The notes: generated by a model not told the origin, from the sequence alone. DNA of 26,491 bases from an uncultured Clostridia bacterium (GCA_947088135.1 CAMUFJ010000025.1:1-26491); one strand, 5' to 3'; shown: positions 6,807 through 15,024, numbered from the stretch's first letter. Program-made: numbers and translations.

Positions 6807-6835
6807 ATTATACCAAAACCGCGCCGTCAAGTCAA
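6807..6835 (-). promoter_or_regulatory. pepP-efp promoter giving a near-leaderless message
   Basis: On the minus strand, -35 TTGACT (6830-6835), a 17-base spacer and a perfect -10 TATAAT (6807-6812) are seen. Seven bases after the -10 is position 6800, the A of the pepP ATG. AAGG between the -10 and the ATG could not act as a ribosome binding site on this transcript. Confidence 0.8.
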
Positions 6836-6862
6836 TATTTTTTTAGCTATTTTATAAGATTA

Positions 6863-6884
6863 CGCAGCCCCAAATGAGGCTGCG
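6863..6884 (-). terminator. Probable terminator of the PD-(D/E)XK nuclease gene
   Basis: A perfect seven-pair GC-rich stem (6863-6869 with 6878-6884, eight-base loop) begins 10 bases after the nuclease stop. Only a broken U-rich tract follows on the minus strand, so it may be inefficient. Confidence 0.5.
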
Positions 6885-6894
6885 CGAAAGTTTG

Positions 6895-8139
6895 TCAACG
6901 TAAATATTTTATTTCGAATTCCTCCGCGGCGCGGATAAATCCCTGCAACCGCAATTCCAGAACGTCTTTCACCGCTTGGAAATCCATTCTCCTTTCTTCC
7001 TCGGAAAGGAGTTCTTCGGAAAACAGCGTACAGTACTTTTCCCCCGCCCTGTTCGACATGGCATTTAATAGTTTGCTCTGCGCCGCGCTCCACTGCTCTG
7101 CTTGCTCTTTTTCAAGCGTAACGTATGCGTCCGCCGCTCCCTTTGCGCTCGTAATCCCGTAGCGCAATTTCAACCGCTTGGACAGCGTAAAAATCGTTTC
7201 GCCGTTTGCGCTGAAATACCGCTCCGCAGAGCGGGTGTAAAACTCGAACGACGCTTTCCCGTCCCGATACAGCAAAAAGCCCTCCGAATGCGTTTGCAGA
7301 TATTGCTTGCAGTAATTTACGGCTTCTTCCGCGTTGTCCGTGTACGCTTTGAGAATTTCCAACGCTTCGCCGTGCTCCCGTAAAATTTGTTTGCAAAGCC
7401 GACGCACCTCGGGGTTTCCGTTTAAAAGATTCGTATCGACCATCTCGACATAGTCCTCCAAAAGTATTCTCAATCTCGCATTGTCCTTGCCGTTCGGAAG
7501 CTCCCGCAAAATATCATTGCAAATTTTTATCAGTGTGCGGTAGCTCATCACGCACCAATTATCGCGGGCATCTTTATAATCGTAGGGCGCGTCGCCTTTC
7601 GGCGTGAGATAGACGAAAATCTTCCGCCAACCCTCGCGGTCGCTCAGTTCGTCCTCATAGCGTTTTAGCTGGTTGTCGTGCGTCGTTGTAAACACCTTGT
7701 TCTCTATCACGACAACCGTTTTGGTTTTCTGCGATTCCAAAAAAAGATCCATTCGGCTTTCCGCACTGCGGATCACCGTTTCCGTTTGAACGCTTATCTG
7801 CTCGTCGCCGAGAAAATCGGAAAAATCGGCAAGCGCGTAAATTTTCGCCTCCCGCAAAATATCGCGGTTATTCTTCTTTCGGCTTTCGTCCCCTTCGGGC
7901 TCGGGGTGATCGATGAGCTCCCGCAGAAACTTTTCCAGAAAAAGATTTCCGAGCTTATGCGGTTGGTTTCGATTCAAAAGCCAGGCAAGAAAAGCGGAAT
8001 GCTTGATTTCCTGCGTCCGCATACCGACCGCGTCGAATACGTTGACGGGACGATACTTGCCCCTCGTGATTTTATTCAGCTCCTCCCGCAAACGCTCCAA
8101 TTTTTCCTTTGCGGTTTTTACTTCCGTAGAATAATCCAT
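6895..8139 (-). CDS. PD-(D/E)XK nuclease-superfamily protein (PDDEXK_4-like)
   Basis: This 414-residue protein has a probable nuclease core in the N-terminal half. The segment EIKHSAFLAWLL (44-55) followed by GNLFLEKFL is typical of this uncharacterised family. E120, then D131 in SRMDLFLES, then E146 and K148 in VVVIENKVF form the expected E...D...ExK metal site, followed by THDNQLKRYEDEL. The region after about residue 240 is not recognised and may bind DNA or a partner. ATG at 8139 has GGAG five bases upstream. The gene is divergent from a small XRE regulator, and a palindrome fills its promoter spacer, so it is likely tightly repressed. No methyltransferase, helicase or integrase adjoins it. 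A defence or restriction role is an inference; a general DNA-processing role is possible. Confidence 0.82.
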   Translation of the reverse strand: MDYSTEVKTAKEKLERLREELNKITRGKYRPVNVFDAVGMRTQEIKHSAFLAWLLNRNQPHKLGNLFLEKFLRELIDHPEPEGDESRKKNNRDILREAKIYALADFSDFLGDEQISVQTETVIRSAESRMDLFLESQKTKTVVVIENKVFTTTHDNQLKRYEDELSDREGWRKIFVYLTPKGDAPYDYKDARDNWCVMSYRTLIKICNDILRELPNGKDNARLRILLEDYVEMVDTNLLNGNPEVRRLCKQILREHGEALEILKAYTDNAEEAVNYCKQYLQTHSEGFLLYRDGKASFEFYTRSAERYFSANGETIFTLSKRLKLRYGITSAKGAADAYVTLEKEQAEQWSAAQSKLLNAMSNRAGEKYCTLFSEELLSEEERRMDFQAVKDVLELRLQGFIRAAEEFEIKYLR

Positions 8140-8165
8140 ATCTACTCCGTTTTCGATATATTATC

Positions 8166-8194
8166 ATTATACAGCGGATTTTCCGCCAAGTCAA
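8166..8194 (-). promoter_or_regulatory. Nuclease promoter with a palindromic operator inside its spacer
   Basis: On the minus strand, -35 TTGACT (8189-8194) and -10 TATAAT (8166-8171) are exactly 17 bases apart. The spacer contains the palindrome AGCGGATTTTCCGC (8173-8186, arms GCGGA/TCCGC). A protein bound there would occlude RNA polymerase. Confidence 0.85.
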
Positions 8195-8200
8195 CCAATT

Positions 8201-8217
8201 TAGCGGATTTTCCGCTA
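8201..8217. promoter_or_regulatory. Second copy of the operator, next to the XRE start
   Basis: TAGCGGATTTTCCGCTA is a perfect 7-3-7 palindrome sharing a 14-base core with 8173-8186; the centres are 29 bases apart. It ends 11 bases before the XRE ATG and overlaps a possible -10 of that gene (TAAAAT, 8216-8221). It is a strong candidate for the XRE protein's own binding site. Confidence 0.75.
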
Positions 8218-8228
8218 AAATAATTGAT

Positions 8229-8429
8229 ATGGAAACCACGGGAAAAATTATTCGGGCGCTCAGAAAAAGCCGCAATTTATCGCAAAGCGAATTCGGAAAA
8301 TTATTCGGGTTTTCCGCCCGAACGGTTTCGGATTGGGAAAACGGAAATACCGAGCCCAATATTGCAACGATCAAATCGATCGTAAAGACGTTCGACATCA
8401 GCTACGAAGAGTTCTTCGGCGATATTTAA
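8229..8429 (+). CDS. Small XRE-family helix-turn-helix regulator
   Basis: This 66-residue protein is essentially only a Cro/cI-type DNA-binding domain (LSQSEFGKLFGFSARTVSDW, then NIATIKSIVKTF). It is the only plus-strand protein gene in the window and is divergent from the PD-(D/E)XK nuclease. Paired palindromes lie between the two. The likely role is repressor or controller of itself and the nuclease. No ribosome binding site precedes the ATG; the bases before it are AT-rich, and a possible -10 (TAAAAT) ends eight bases upstream, so translation may be leaderless. Its size is similar to controller proteins of restriction systems and antitoxin-type regulators. It ends shortly before a strong bidirectional terminator. 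Confidence 0.85.
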   Translation: METTGKIIRALRKSRNLSQSEFGKLFGFSARTVSDWENGNTEPNIATIKSIVKTFDISYEEFFGDI

Positions 8430-8438
8430 AGAAATTAA

Positions 8439-8483
8439 AAAACGCCCCGCGCGGTCTTGTAATAAGACCGCGCGGGGCGTTTT
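8439..8483. terminator. Strong bidirectional terminator between convergent genes
   Basis: A perfect 20-pair GC-rich stem (8439-8458 with 8464-8483) closes the loop GTAAT. Four As at one base and four Ts at the other allow it to work in both directions. It ends the XRE transcript on the plus strand and the long rimP-nusA-infB operon on the minus strand. Confidence 0.92.
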
Positions 8484-8491
8484 GCCGTCAA

Positions 8492-9355
8492 TCAACCGCG
8501 TGTACCCGAGGCGACTTTTTCGTAAATATTCTTCATGGCGCGGGCGTCCTCCGCCTGCGTACCCGCCGACTCGCTCACGATATAGGGTTCCAATTTCAAA
8601 TCGGCAAGCGCCTCTGCAAGCGGTTCGAATTCGGGACCGTACACGTCGTCCGCAAAGGTCAGATGCTTGATTTCCCCCTTCGCGCCGTACATGATTTTGG
8701 AAAAGTGTACGTGGAAATGCTTCATGCGCTCGAAGCCCAGCCGTTCAAGCATGAACTCCAATAGATTTTTATAGTCCGCCGTCGTTTTCAGGCAACCCTG
8801 TCCGCGGGCGTTGACGTGACCGAAATCCACGCAGGGAGTATAAATCGCGTCCACCTCGCAAAACCGCACGATCTCCTCCACCGTGCCGATTTGGGCGATC
8901 TTGCCCATCGTTTCGGGACAGAATTTAATCCCCTCGTAACCGTTTAAATACAAATAATCGCGCAAAATTTTCAAGCGGTCGAGAGTGCGCTCCACCACCC
9001 GTTCCCGCTCCTCTTTGCCCTGCGCGGCGGGGTGAAAGACACAACGCGTGCCCTGCATCGCTTTAAGCGCCTTCGCGCTGTCCAATACGTAGCCGTAGGA
9101 TTTTGCCGCCATTTCATCGTCGGGATTGCCGAAATTGATAAAGTAGGGTGCGTGAACGGAAAGCTCCACACCCTCTTTTTGAAAGGCTTCCCCGATGGAG
9201 ATCGCTTTACCCTCCGACATACGAACGCCCCGCCCGAAGGAATATTCGAAGCAATCCAAGCCCCGTTCCTTTACAAAGCGCGCCGAATCCTCGGTGTGCT
9301 CAAAGCCCGCCTCATAAAAACTTTCCGAATTCCCGCTCGGTCCGAATTTAATCAT
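8492..9355 (-). CDS. Endonuclease IV-like TIM-barrel protein (AP endonuclease family 2)
   Basis: This 287-residue protein has the metal-site pattern of Nfo-type AP endonucleases: H68 in SVHAPYFIN, H108 in VFHPAAQ, E148 in CPETMG, D177 and H180 in VDFGHV, H215 in HFHVHFSK, H231 in GEIKHL and E262 in SESAG. In E. coli Nfo the partner of the last His is Asp two residues earlier; here GEIKH places Glu three residues earlier, a variant site. The short opening MIKFGPSG resembles archaeal-type members more than classic bacterial Nfo. The predicted role is cutting at abasic sites, though a sugar-isomerase-like role cannot be excluded. Its ATG overlaps the ribF stop (ATGA), and AGAGG lies upstream. 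It is the last gene of the long operon. Confidence 0.82.
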   Translation of the reverse strand: MIKFGPSGNSESFYEAGFEHTEDSARFVKERGLDCFEYSFGRGVRMSEGKAISIGEAFQKEGVELSVHAPYFINFGNPDDEMAAKSYGYVLDSAKALKAMQGTRCVFHPAAQGKEERERVVERTLDRLKILRDYLYLNGYEGIKFCPETMGKIAQIGTVEEIVRFCEVDAIYTPCVDFGHVNARGQGCLKTTADYKNLLEFMLERLGFERMKHFHVHFSKIMYGAKGEIKHLTFADDVYGPEFEPLAEALADLKLEPYIVSESAGTQAEDARAMKNIYEKVASGTRG

Positions 9356-10206
9356 GATTTCAAATCCTCTTTTAACTGCTCTTTTAGCTCTTCCCTTGAA
9401 GAGAACGTACGGATATCGCGCAAATATCGTTGAGGCTCTATCCGTACTTCCGCACCGTACAAATCGCCCGAAAAGCCCTTTAAATACGCCTCCAACTTGC
9501 GTTCCGTTACCCCGAACGTGGGGCGCGCGCCGAAGTTGATAATGGAGGAAAATTCGCCAATCGGCGTTTTCACCTTCCCGCAATACACCCCTTCCTTCAT
9601 GGCGAATTTCTCTTGCGGGTAGCTGATATTGAGCGTGGGAAAACCGTAAGTTCGCCCCACCTGCCTGCCGTGCTCGACGATTCCCTGCAAAAAGAACGGA
9701 CATAGAGCGTTCGCTTCTTCGATCCTGCCTTCGGCAAGCAATTCTTTGACGCGCGAAACCGCCGCCTTTTCGCCGTTGATCCGTAAAAGCGGCAAAACGG
9801 TTACAGGGCAAGTTGCAAGCTCCTTTAAGAGCGCAGGAGTACCCGCCGCCCCTTTGCCGAAGCGGAAATCCTCTCCGCAAAAAATCGCTTTGGCGTTCAC
9901 CCGCTCCAAAAGTCTGCTCAAAAAATCTTCCGCCGAAGTCGTTTGAAATTCTTCCGTAAAGGAGAATTCCAACACGCAGGAAACGCCCGCTTCGCGGAAA
10001 AGCGTTCTGCGCTCCTCGCGCGTGAATAAATCGCCGCCTTTTTTTACCCCGCCGATGCTCGTAATGGCAATGGGCATACCTGTTTCCCGCGCTGCGGCGA
10101 GTAAAGACGCGTGCCCCGCGTGCAGCCCGTCGAAACCGCCCAACAAAAGGGCGCAGGGCTCTTTCACGCGCCCGCGCTCCCCTACGATTTCAAATACGCT
10201 CAACAC
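9352..10206 (-). CDS. ribF: Bifunctional riboflavin kinase / FAD synthetase
   Basis: This 284-residue cytoplasmic enzyme makes FMN from riboflavin and then FAD. The N-terminal nucleotidyltransferase domain has GGFDGLHAGH (about 23-32), and FCGEDFRFG lies in the same domain. The C-terminal flavokinase domain has GRTYGFPTLNI and later INFGARPTF. The start is GTG at 10206, supported by GGAG eight bases upstream. It overlaps the truB stop by 7 bases and the next gene by 4. Placement after truB is usual in Bacillota. Confidence 0.95.
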   Translation of the reverse strand: MLSVFEIVGERGRVKEPCALLLGGFDGLHAGHASLLAAARETGMPIAITSIGGVKKGGDLFTREERRTLFREAGVSCVLEFSFTEEFQTTSAEDFLSRLLERVNAKAIFCGEDFRFGKGAAGTPALLKELATCPVTVLPLLRINGEKAAVSRVKELLAEGRIEEANALCPFFLQGIVEHGRQVGRTYGFPTLNISYPQEKFAMKEGVYCGKVKTPIGEFSSIINFGARPTFGVTERKLEAYLKGFSGDLYGAEVRIEPQRYLRDIRTFSSREELKEQLKEDLKS

Positions 10207-11033
10207 AATTTTTTCTCCGCACGGGCAAACCCCGCTTCCACAAGGGCAAGCCCGTAAAACTGCCCGTCCGCATAGAGCTTATACCTGCCGTCGTCCTGCA
10301 AAACGGGCACGCGCACGCCGTTGAAGATCCGCGGATCGACGTCTTCGAGCGCGGGGAACGGCAAAACGCTTTCGGTAGGGATGAGATAGTTCTCTATGTT
10401 ATCGGGGGAAAGCTCAGCGAGGGTCACTGCGTTTTTAAGCGTAAACACACCGCTTTGGGTGCGCCTCAGCGCCGACATATAGCCCTTCGTTCCGAGCAAT
10501 TCCGCCAGATCGCGCGCCAGCGCACGAATGTACGTTCCGCCCCCGCAGACGATTTCGAAAGCAAATTCGTCGGGTGCGGTCTGCTCCGACAGCGTGAACG
10601 CCGACACCGTGACTTTTTTGGGCGAAAGGGTAAATTCGGCTCCCGCGCGCGCAAGCTCGTAACCCCGCTTCCCGTTCACGCTCTTTGCACTGTACTTGGG
10701 CGGAACTTGCATGAGCTCCCCCGTGAGCTTCGGCAGAGCTTCGGCAATTTCCTCTTCCGAAGGGATCCGCCCGCCCGAAAGGATTTCACCCTCCCGATCG
10801 AGCGTGTCGGTGGTCGCGCCGAAACGGAAGCGCGCCCGATAGATTTTGGTTTTTCCCGAAAAATAATCGAAGAGGCGGGTCGCATTCCCCACGCCCACGG
10901 GGAGCACCCCCGAAGCGAGCGGATCGAGCGTTCCCATATGCCCGCACGGCGTACGGCTGAGCCGTTTTAGCCGATTGGTGACGAACGCCGAAGAAACCCC
11001 CTCTTCCTTGTCGATATTCAAAAATCCCGTCAT
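10200..11033 (-). CDS. truB: tRNA pseudouridine(55) synthase
   Basis: This 277-residue enzyme makes the universal pseudouridine 55 in the tRNA T loop. MTGFLNIDKEEGVSS is the usual opening and HMGTLDPLASGVLP holds the catalytic Asp37. The segment KYSAKSVNGKRGYELAR and the RNA-contact motif GGGTYIRALARDLA are also canonical, and a short PUA-like tail follows. The start at 11033 is chosen from family alignment and the ATGA overlap with nrnA; the longer upstream reading lacks family similarity. Its ribosome binding site is weak (GGGA), so translational coupling is likely. Confidence 0.95.
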   Translation of the reverse strand: MTGFLNIDKEEGVSSAFVTNRLKRLSRTPCGHMGTLDPLASGVLPVGVGNATRLFDYFSGKTKIYRARFRFGATTDTLDREGEILSGGRIPSEEEIAEALPKLTGELMQVPPKYSAKSVNGKRGYELARAGAEFTLSPKKVTVSAFTLSEQTAPDEFAFEIVCGGGTYIRALARDLAELLGTKGYMSALRRTQSGVFTLKNAVTLAELSPDNIENYLIPTESVLPFPALEDVDPRIFNGVRVPVLQDDGRYKLYADGQFYGLALVEAGFARAEKKLC

Positions 11034-11998
11034 AAATTTCCCGCTTGCGCAACGGCGAATTGCAGTCTGTCGTACACCTCTTCGATGTCCCCGAAGAACA
11101 TACATCCCGACGCCAGCACGTGACCGCCGCCCCCGAAGGAACGCGCCACCTCGTTCACGTTCACCCTGCCCTTGGAACGCAGGGAAGCCTTATATTGCCC
11201 CGCCTTGACTTCCATCAGACACACGCTCACTTCCACCGTGTCGATAGAAAGCGCAAAGTCCACGATGCCTTCCGTTGCATCCTGCCCGAGCCCGCGGCTT
11301 GCAAGCGCCTCCTGCGGAACGAGCGCGACCGCAAGCGCGTCGTTTAAAAAGTATCTCAAATTAGAGATGACGCCCGCGTACATACTTGCGCGCGCTTTGC
11401 TCTGCTTTTTGAAAATTTCGTAGGTGATCCGCTCCACGTCCGCTCCGCCGTCCATCGCCGTCGCCGCGGCGCGGAAGGTATCTCCGTTCACGTCCCTGTG
11501 CGAAAACCCGCCCGAATCCGTCACCATGCCCATCATGAGATAGTCGGCGATCAGCTTATCCTCCTCCACGCCGAGCTCTTTGATGAGTTCCGCGACGTTC
11601 TCGCAGTTGCTCGCGCGCTCGCGCACGAAATTATACTTGCAATAACGGGTGTTGGAAACGTGGTGATCGACGTTGATCGTAGGCTTGCCCTTGCGCGCGC
11701 CCGCCGAAAACAGCTTTTGAAGCTCGCCAAGACGGGATTCGTCGCTCGTGTCGATGCAGATATACCCTTCGCCGTCAAGCGCGGGCTTGTTCGAAATTTT
11801 GTCGACGCCCTCCAAGAAGAACAGCTTTGCGGGCACTTCTCCTTCGTTGACGACTTCGCTCGGAATCCCGAGTTTTTTCATCGCCCGGCATAGAGCCATC
11901 GCTCCGCCGATCGTATCTCCGTCCGCTCGAATATGGGTAAAAATCACCGCGCTCTTTAACGTTTTAATGATGCTTGCAATTTCCGCGATGGTATTCAC
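11030..11998 (-). CDS. nrnA: DHH-family oligoribonuclease / pAp phosphatase
   Basis: This roughly 322-residue DHH/DHHA1 phosphoesterase degrades short RNA oligomers and dephosphorylates 3'-phosphoadenosine 5'-phosphate. Motifs in order are HIRADGDTIGG (metal), CIDTSDESRLG, VDHHVSN (the DHH) and the substrate-binding FGGGGHVLASG near the C terminus. GTG at 11998 is preferred because GAGG lies six bases upstream. An alternative TTG at 12010, whose bases overlap the rbfA stop, would add four residues. It sits between rbfA and truB, its standard place in Bacillota. Confidence 0.92.
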   Translation of the reverse strand: MNTIAEIASIIKTLKSAVIFTHIRADGDTIGGAMALCRAMKKLGIPSEVVNEGEVPAKLFFLEGVDKISNKPALDGEGYICIDTSDESRLGELQKLFSAGARKGKPTINVDHHVSNTRYCKYNFVRERASNCENVAELIKELGVEEDKLIADYLMMGMVTDSGGFSHRDVNGDTFRAAATAMDGGADVERITYEIFKKQSKARASMYAGVISNLRYFLNDALAVALVPQEALASRGLGQDATEGIVDFALSIDTVEVSVCLMEVKAGQYKASLRSKGRVNVNEVARSFGGGGHVLASGCMFFGDIEEVYDRLQFAVAQAGNL

Positions 11999-12006
11999 TC
12001 TGATCC

Positions 12007-12375
12007 TCAATCATCCTTTTCTTTTTCGTGAAGCTTGGCGAAAATATCGTCCATTTTCGCGCCGTATTCCATGCTCTTATCCTCTAAAAAGGTGAGCGCG
12101 GGCACCGTTCTCATGCGCATGACGCCTGCCAGTTCTCTGCGGACAAACCCCGCGTTTTCCTGAATAAGGCGCAGGGTTTCCGCTTTTTCTTCGGGCGTTT
12201 TCGCATAGATGCTGATATAAATTTTCGCCGTTTTCAAATCGGGCGCGACGTCCGCTTCCGTCACGCTGACGATCCCGCGTAAATGGGGCTCTTTGTTTTT
12301 GAGCGCGCCCGCAAAGATCGCGGAAATTTCCTTTCTGTATTCACTGTCTAATCTATCCGTCCGCGTCAGCTTCAT
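12007..12375 (-). CDS. rbfA: Ribosome-binding factor A
   Basis: This 122-residue KH-like protein acts in late maturation of the 30S subunit. MKLTRTDRLDSEYRKEIS is the expected opening; ISVTEADVAPDLKTAKIYIS-type core (seen as VSVTEADVAPDLKTAKIY) and RMRTVPALTFLEDKSMEYG-like tail (PALTFLEDKSMEYG) follow. The start at 12375 overlaps the infB stop as ATGA. A longer in-frame reading into infB has no family similarity and was not used. Confidence 0.93.
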   Translation of the reverse strand: MKLTRTDRLDSEYRKEISAIFAGALKNKEPHLRGIVSVTEADVAPDLKTAKIYISIYAKTPEEKAETLRLIQENAGFVRRELAGVMRMRTVPALTFLEDKSMEYGAKMDDIFAKLHEKEKDD

Positions 12376-14990
12376 GCCTGCTTGATCTCCTCGATAAGAT
12401 AGCACTCGATGAAGTCGCCGATACGGATCTCGTTGAAGTTCTCGATCGCGCAGCCGCACTCCATGCCCGAGGAAATTTCCTTTACCTCGTCCTTATAGTG
12501 TTTGAGCTGTTTTACGTTGCCTTCGACGATCATGACGTCGTTGCGGTAAATGCGGAGCTTTCCTCCGCGCACGAGCTTGCCTTCCGTGACGAGGCAGCCC
12601 GCGACGACGCCCACGCCCGTAATGTTGAAGGTCTGGCGAACCTCCGCCTTGCCCATGTAAATTTCCTGATACTTGGGCGCAAGCATTCCTTTGAGCGCCG
12701 CTTCCATATCGTCGAGCAATTCGTAGATGATGCGGTAAGTGCGCACGTTCACCTTACTGCGCTCGGCAATCGTTTTCGCCTTTGCGTCGGGACGGACGTT
12801 GAAGCCGATGACGATCGCGTTCGCGGAATCGGCGAGCATGACGTCGTTTTCGCTGATCGCGCCCGCGCCGGCATGAATGACCTTGACGCGTACCTCTTCG
12901 TTGGAAAGCTTTTCGAGCGAGCTCTTCACCGCCTCCACCGAACCCTGCACGTCGCCCTTTACGATGACGTTGAGGTCTTTGAGGCTGCCCTCCGCCACCT
13001 GCTTGAACACGTCGTCGAGGGTGACGATGGTATTTTCTTTGATCATAGACTGACGCTGTTGCGACTTGCGCTCGTCCTGCACCTTCTTCATAAGGCTCTG
13101 CTCTACCGCGTAGATCGCGTCGCCCGCGCCGGGCACTTCTTCGAGCCCCAAAACGGATACGGCGGTGGAAGGCCCTGCTTCCTTGACCGTTCTGCCCTTG
13201 TCGTCGATCATGGCGCGCACCTTGCCCGTGGTCATACCCGAAATGAGGAAGTCGCCCGTGCGCAACGTACCGTTTTGCACCAAAACACTCGCAACGGGGC
13301 CCTTGCCCTTGTCGAGCTTGGCTTCGATGACGACGCCCTTCGCCTTACGGTCGGGGTTGGCGCGCAGTTCCTGCATTTCCGCCACAAGCCAAATGTTTTC
13401 GAGGAGCGCGTCGATCCCCTCGCCCGTTTTTGCCGAAAGGGGTACGACGATGACGTCGCCGCCCCATTCCTCGGGAACGAGGTCGTACTGCATGAGCCCC
13501 TGCTTCACCCTGTCGGGATCTACGTGGGGTTTATCGATCTTGTTCATTGCGACGATGATCGGCACGTCCGCCGCCTTCGCGTGGTCGATCGCCTCGACCG
13601 TCTGCGGCATGACGCCGTCGTCCGCCGCCACGACGAGTACGACGATATCGGTGACTTTTGCTCCCCGCGCGCGCATTGCCGTAAACGCGGCGTGACCGGG
13701 GGTGTCGATAAAGGTAATATTTTTGCCGTCGCCGAGCGTTACCGTGTACGCGCCGATGTTCTGCGTGATTCCGCCCGCTTCGCCGTCCGTTACGTTGGTA
13801 CTGCGGATCTTGTCAAGCAGGGAGGTTTTACCGTGATCTACGTGCCCCATGACGGTCACGACGGGCGCGCGCGTCACGAAACTTTCCTCCGCTTCCGCAC
13901 CGTGCTCCTCGAAGAGGGTTTCCTCCGCCGTCTTTTCGGGCTTATATTCGAGGTCGATGCCGAGCTCCAACGCGATGAACGCCGCGTTGTCGTAATCGAC
14001 CGACTCGTTTACCGTCTTCATAATCCCTTCGCGGAACAGCCGTTTGGTGATCTCCACGGCGGAAATACCGAGCTTTTCGGAAAGCACCTTGATGGGGATT
14101 TCCTTCGAAGTCACTACGGCGTGTTCGATGCGAATGGTCTGCGTTTCCTTACGCGCGCCCTTCTTGCCGAAGCGCGCTTTTCTGTATCCGCTCTTCTCCT
14201 CGTCGAAATCTCCGATGCTCGCGCCTTGCTGACGCTGTAACGCCCGCTTGTTGACGGGACGGCGCTCCACGTAGGTCTTTTCGAACTTCTTAACGGGTTC
14301 TCTCCGCTGCGTCGGTGCGGGCGGAGGCGCCACGGGACGAATGGGAACGGGTCTTACGCCCGTCTTGCCCGCCATGCCCTGCGGACGCGCGCCGAATGCG
14401 GGGCGCATTCCTCTCGCCGCGCCGTTCTGCGGGCGATTTGCGGGGTTGGAATTCGTATAAGTAGGACGCGCGCCTGTTCCTCCCCTCGCGCCGTTTTGGC
14501 TTCTCGGATCGGGACGGAAGGTGGCGCGGGGCGCGCCCTTCCCTTGCGGGCGGACGTTTTCGGTTTCGGGATCGGCTCTGCGAATGACGTAAGAGGCGAG
14601 CTTTCTCTCGGTCTTTTGCTCGGGAGCTTTGGGCGTTTCCGCCGGCGCGGGCTCCGCGCTCTTGGGCTCCTCTTGCGTCTTCGCGGGCTCCTCCTTGGGA
14701 GCTTTCGCGGCAGGCGCTTCCTCTTTTTTCTCTACGGCGGGCTGCGCGGGCTCGGCTTTCTTTTCCGCCTGCGCCTGAATCTGCGCTTCCGCGGCTATCC
14801 TTGCCGCTTCTTCCGCGGCGCGGCGCGCAGCCTCTTCCGCGCGCGCCGCCGCGGCGGAAGCCTCCATATCCCCGAGCTTTTTCATGAGCTCGGCGAGCCG
14901 TTTCTCTCCCGACGATATGCGTTTTTGCAAAGCGGCGGTTTCGCCGTCTTTTAAAAGCGCGCTTAATTTCTCGATGTTCTCGTATGCCAT
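12372..14990 (-). CDS. infB: Translation initiation factor IF-2
   Basis: This 872-residue GTPase places initiator tRNA on the ribosome. Residues 1-290 are a low-complexity N-terminal region: an Ala/Glu-rich helix (about 44-75), a Pro/Glu/Lys/Ala stretch (about 76-125), then an Arg/Gly/Pro/Asn-rich basic part. The IF2-N motif is near 295-350. The G domain has GHVDHGKT (382-389), DTPGHAAF and NKID. Domains II to IV complete the protein, ending with the EGNVKQLKHYKDEV and CGCAIENFNEIRIGD segments typical of IF-2. AGGAG lies five bases before the ATG. It overlaps rbfA by four bases. Confidence 0.97.
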   Translation of the reverse strand: MAYENIEKLSALLKDGETAALQKRISSGEKRLAELMKKLGDMEASAAAARAEEAARRAAEEAARIAAEAQIQAQAEKKAEPAQPAVEKKEEAPAAKAPKEEPAKTQEEPKSAEPAPAETPKAPEQKTERKLASYVIRRADPETENVRPQGKGAPRATFRPDPRSQNGARGGTGARPTYTNSNPANRPQNGAARGMRPAFGARPQGMAGKTGVRPVPIRPVAPPPAPTQRREPVKKFEKTYVERRPVNKRALQRQQGASIGDFDEEKSGYRKARFGKKGARKETQTIRIEHAVVTSKEIPIKVLSEKLGISAVEITKRLFREGIMKTVNESVDYDNAAFIALELGIDLEYKPEKTAEETLFEEHGAEAEESFVTRAPVVTVMGHVDHGKTSLLDKIRSTNVTDGEAGGITQNIGAYTVTLGDGKNITFIDTPGHAAFTAMRARGAKVTDIVVLVVAADDGVMPQTVEAIDHAKAADVPIIVAMNKIDKPHVDPDRVKQGLMQYDLVPEEWGGDVIVVPLSAKTGEGIDALLENIWLVAEMQELRANPDRKAKGVVIEAKLDKGKGPVASVLVQNGTLRTGDFLISGMTTGKVRAMIDDKGRTVKEAGPSTAVSVLGLEEVPGAGDAIYAVEQSLMKKVQDERKSQQRQSMIKENTIVTLDDVFKQVAEGSLKDLNVIVKGDVQGSVEAVKSSLEKLSNEEVRVKVIHAGAGAISENDVMLADSANAIVIGFNVRPDAKAKTIAERSKVNVRTYRIIYELLDDMEAALKGMLAPKYQEIYMGKAEVRQTFNITGVGVVAGCLVTEGKLVRGGKLRIYRNDVMIVEGNVKQLKHYKDEVKEISSGMECGCAIENFNEIRIGDFIECYLIEEIKQA

Positions 14991-15024
14991 AAAATCTCCT
15001 CTCGCATAGCCTTACGGCGTCCCG

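Noticed and set aside
8492..9880. A 462-codon frame including the endonuclease IV-like gene
   Set aside because: The first 175 codons overlap ribF in another frame and have no family similarity; the ATG at 9355 has a ribosome binding site and a coupled overlap.
12498..14240. Long plus-strand open frame (580 codons) inside infB
   Set aside because: It is exactly antisense to IF-2, has a biased His/Arg/Val-rich composition, no ribosome binding site and no family similarity. It arises from GC-rich third positions of infB.
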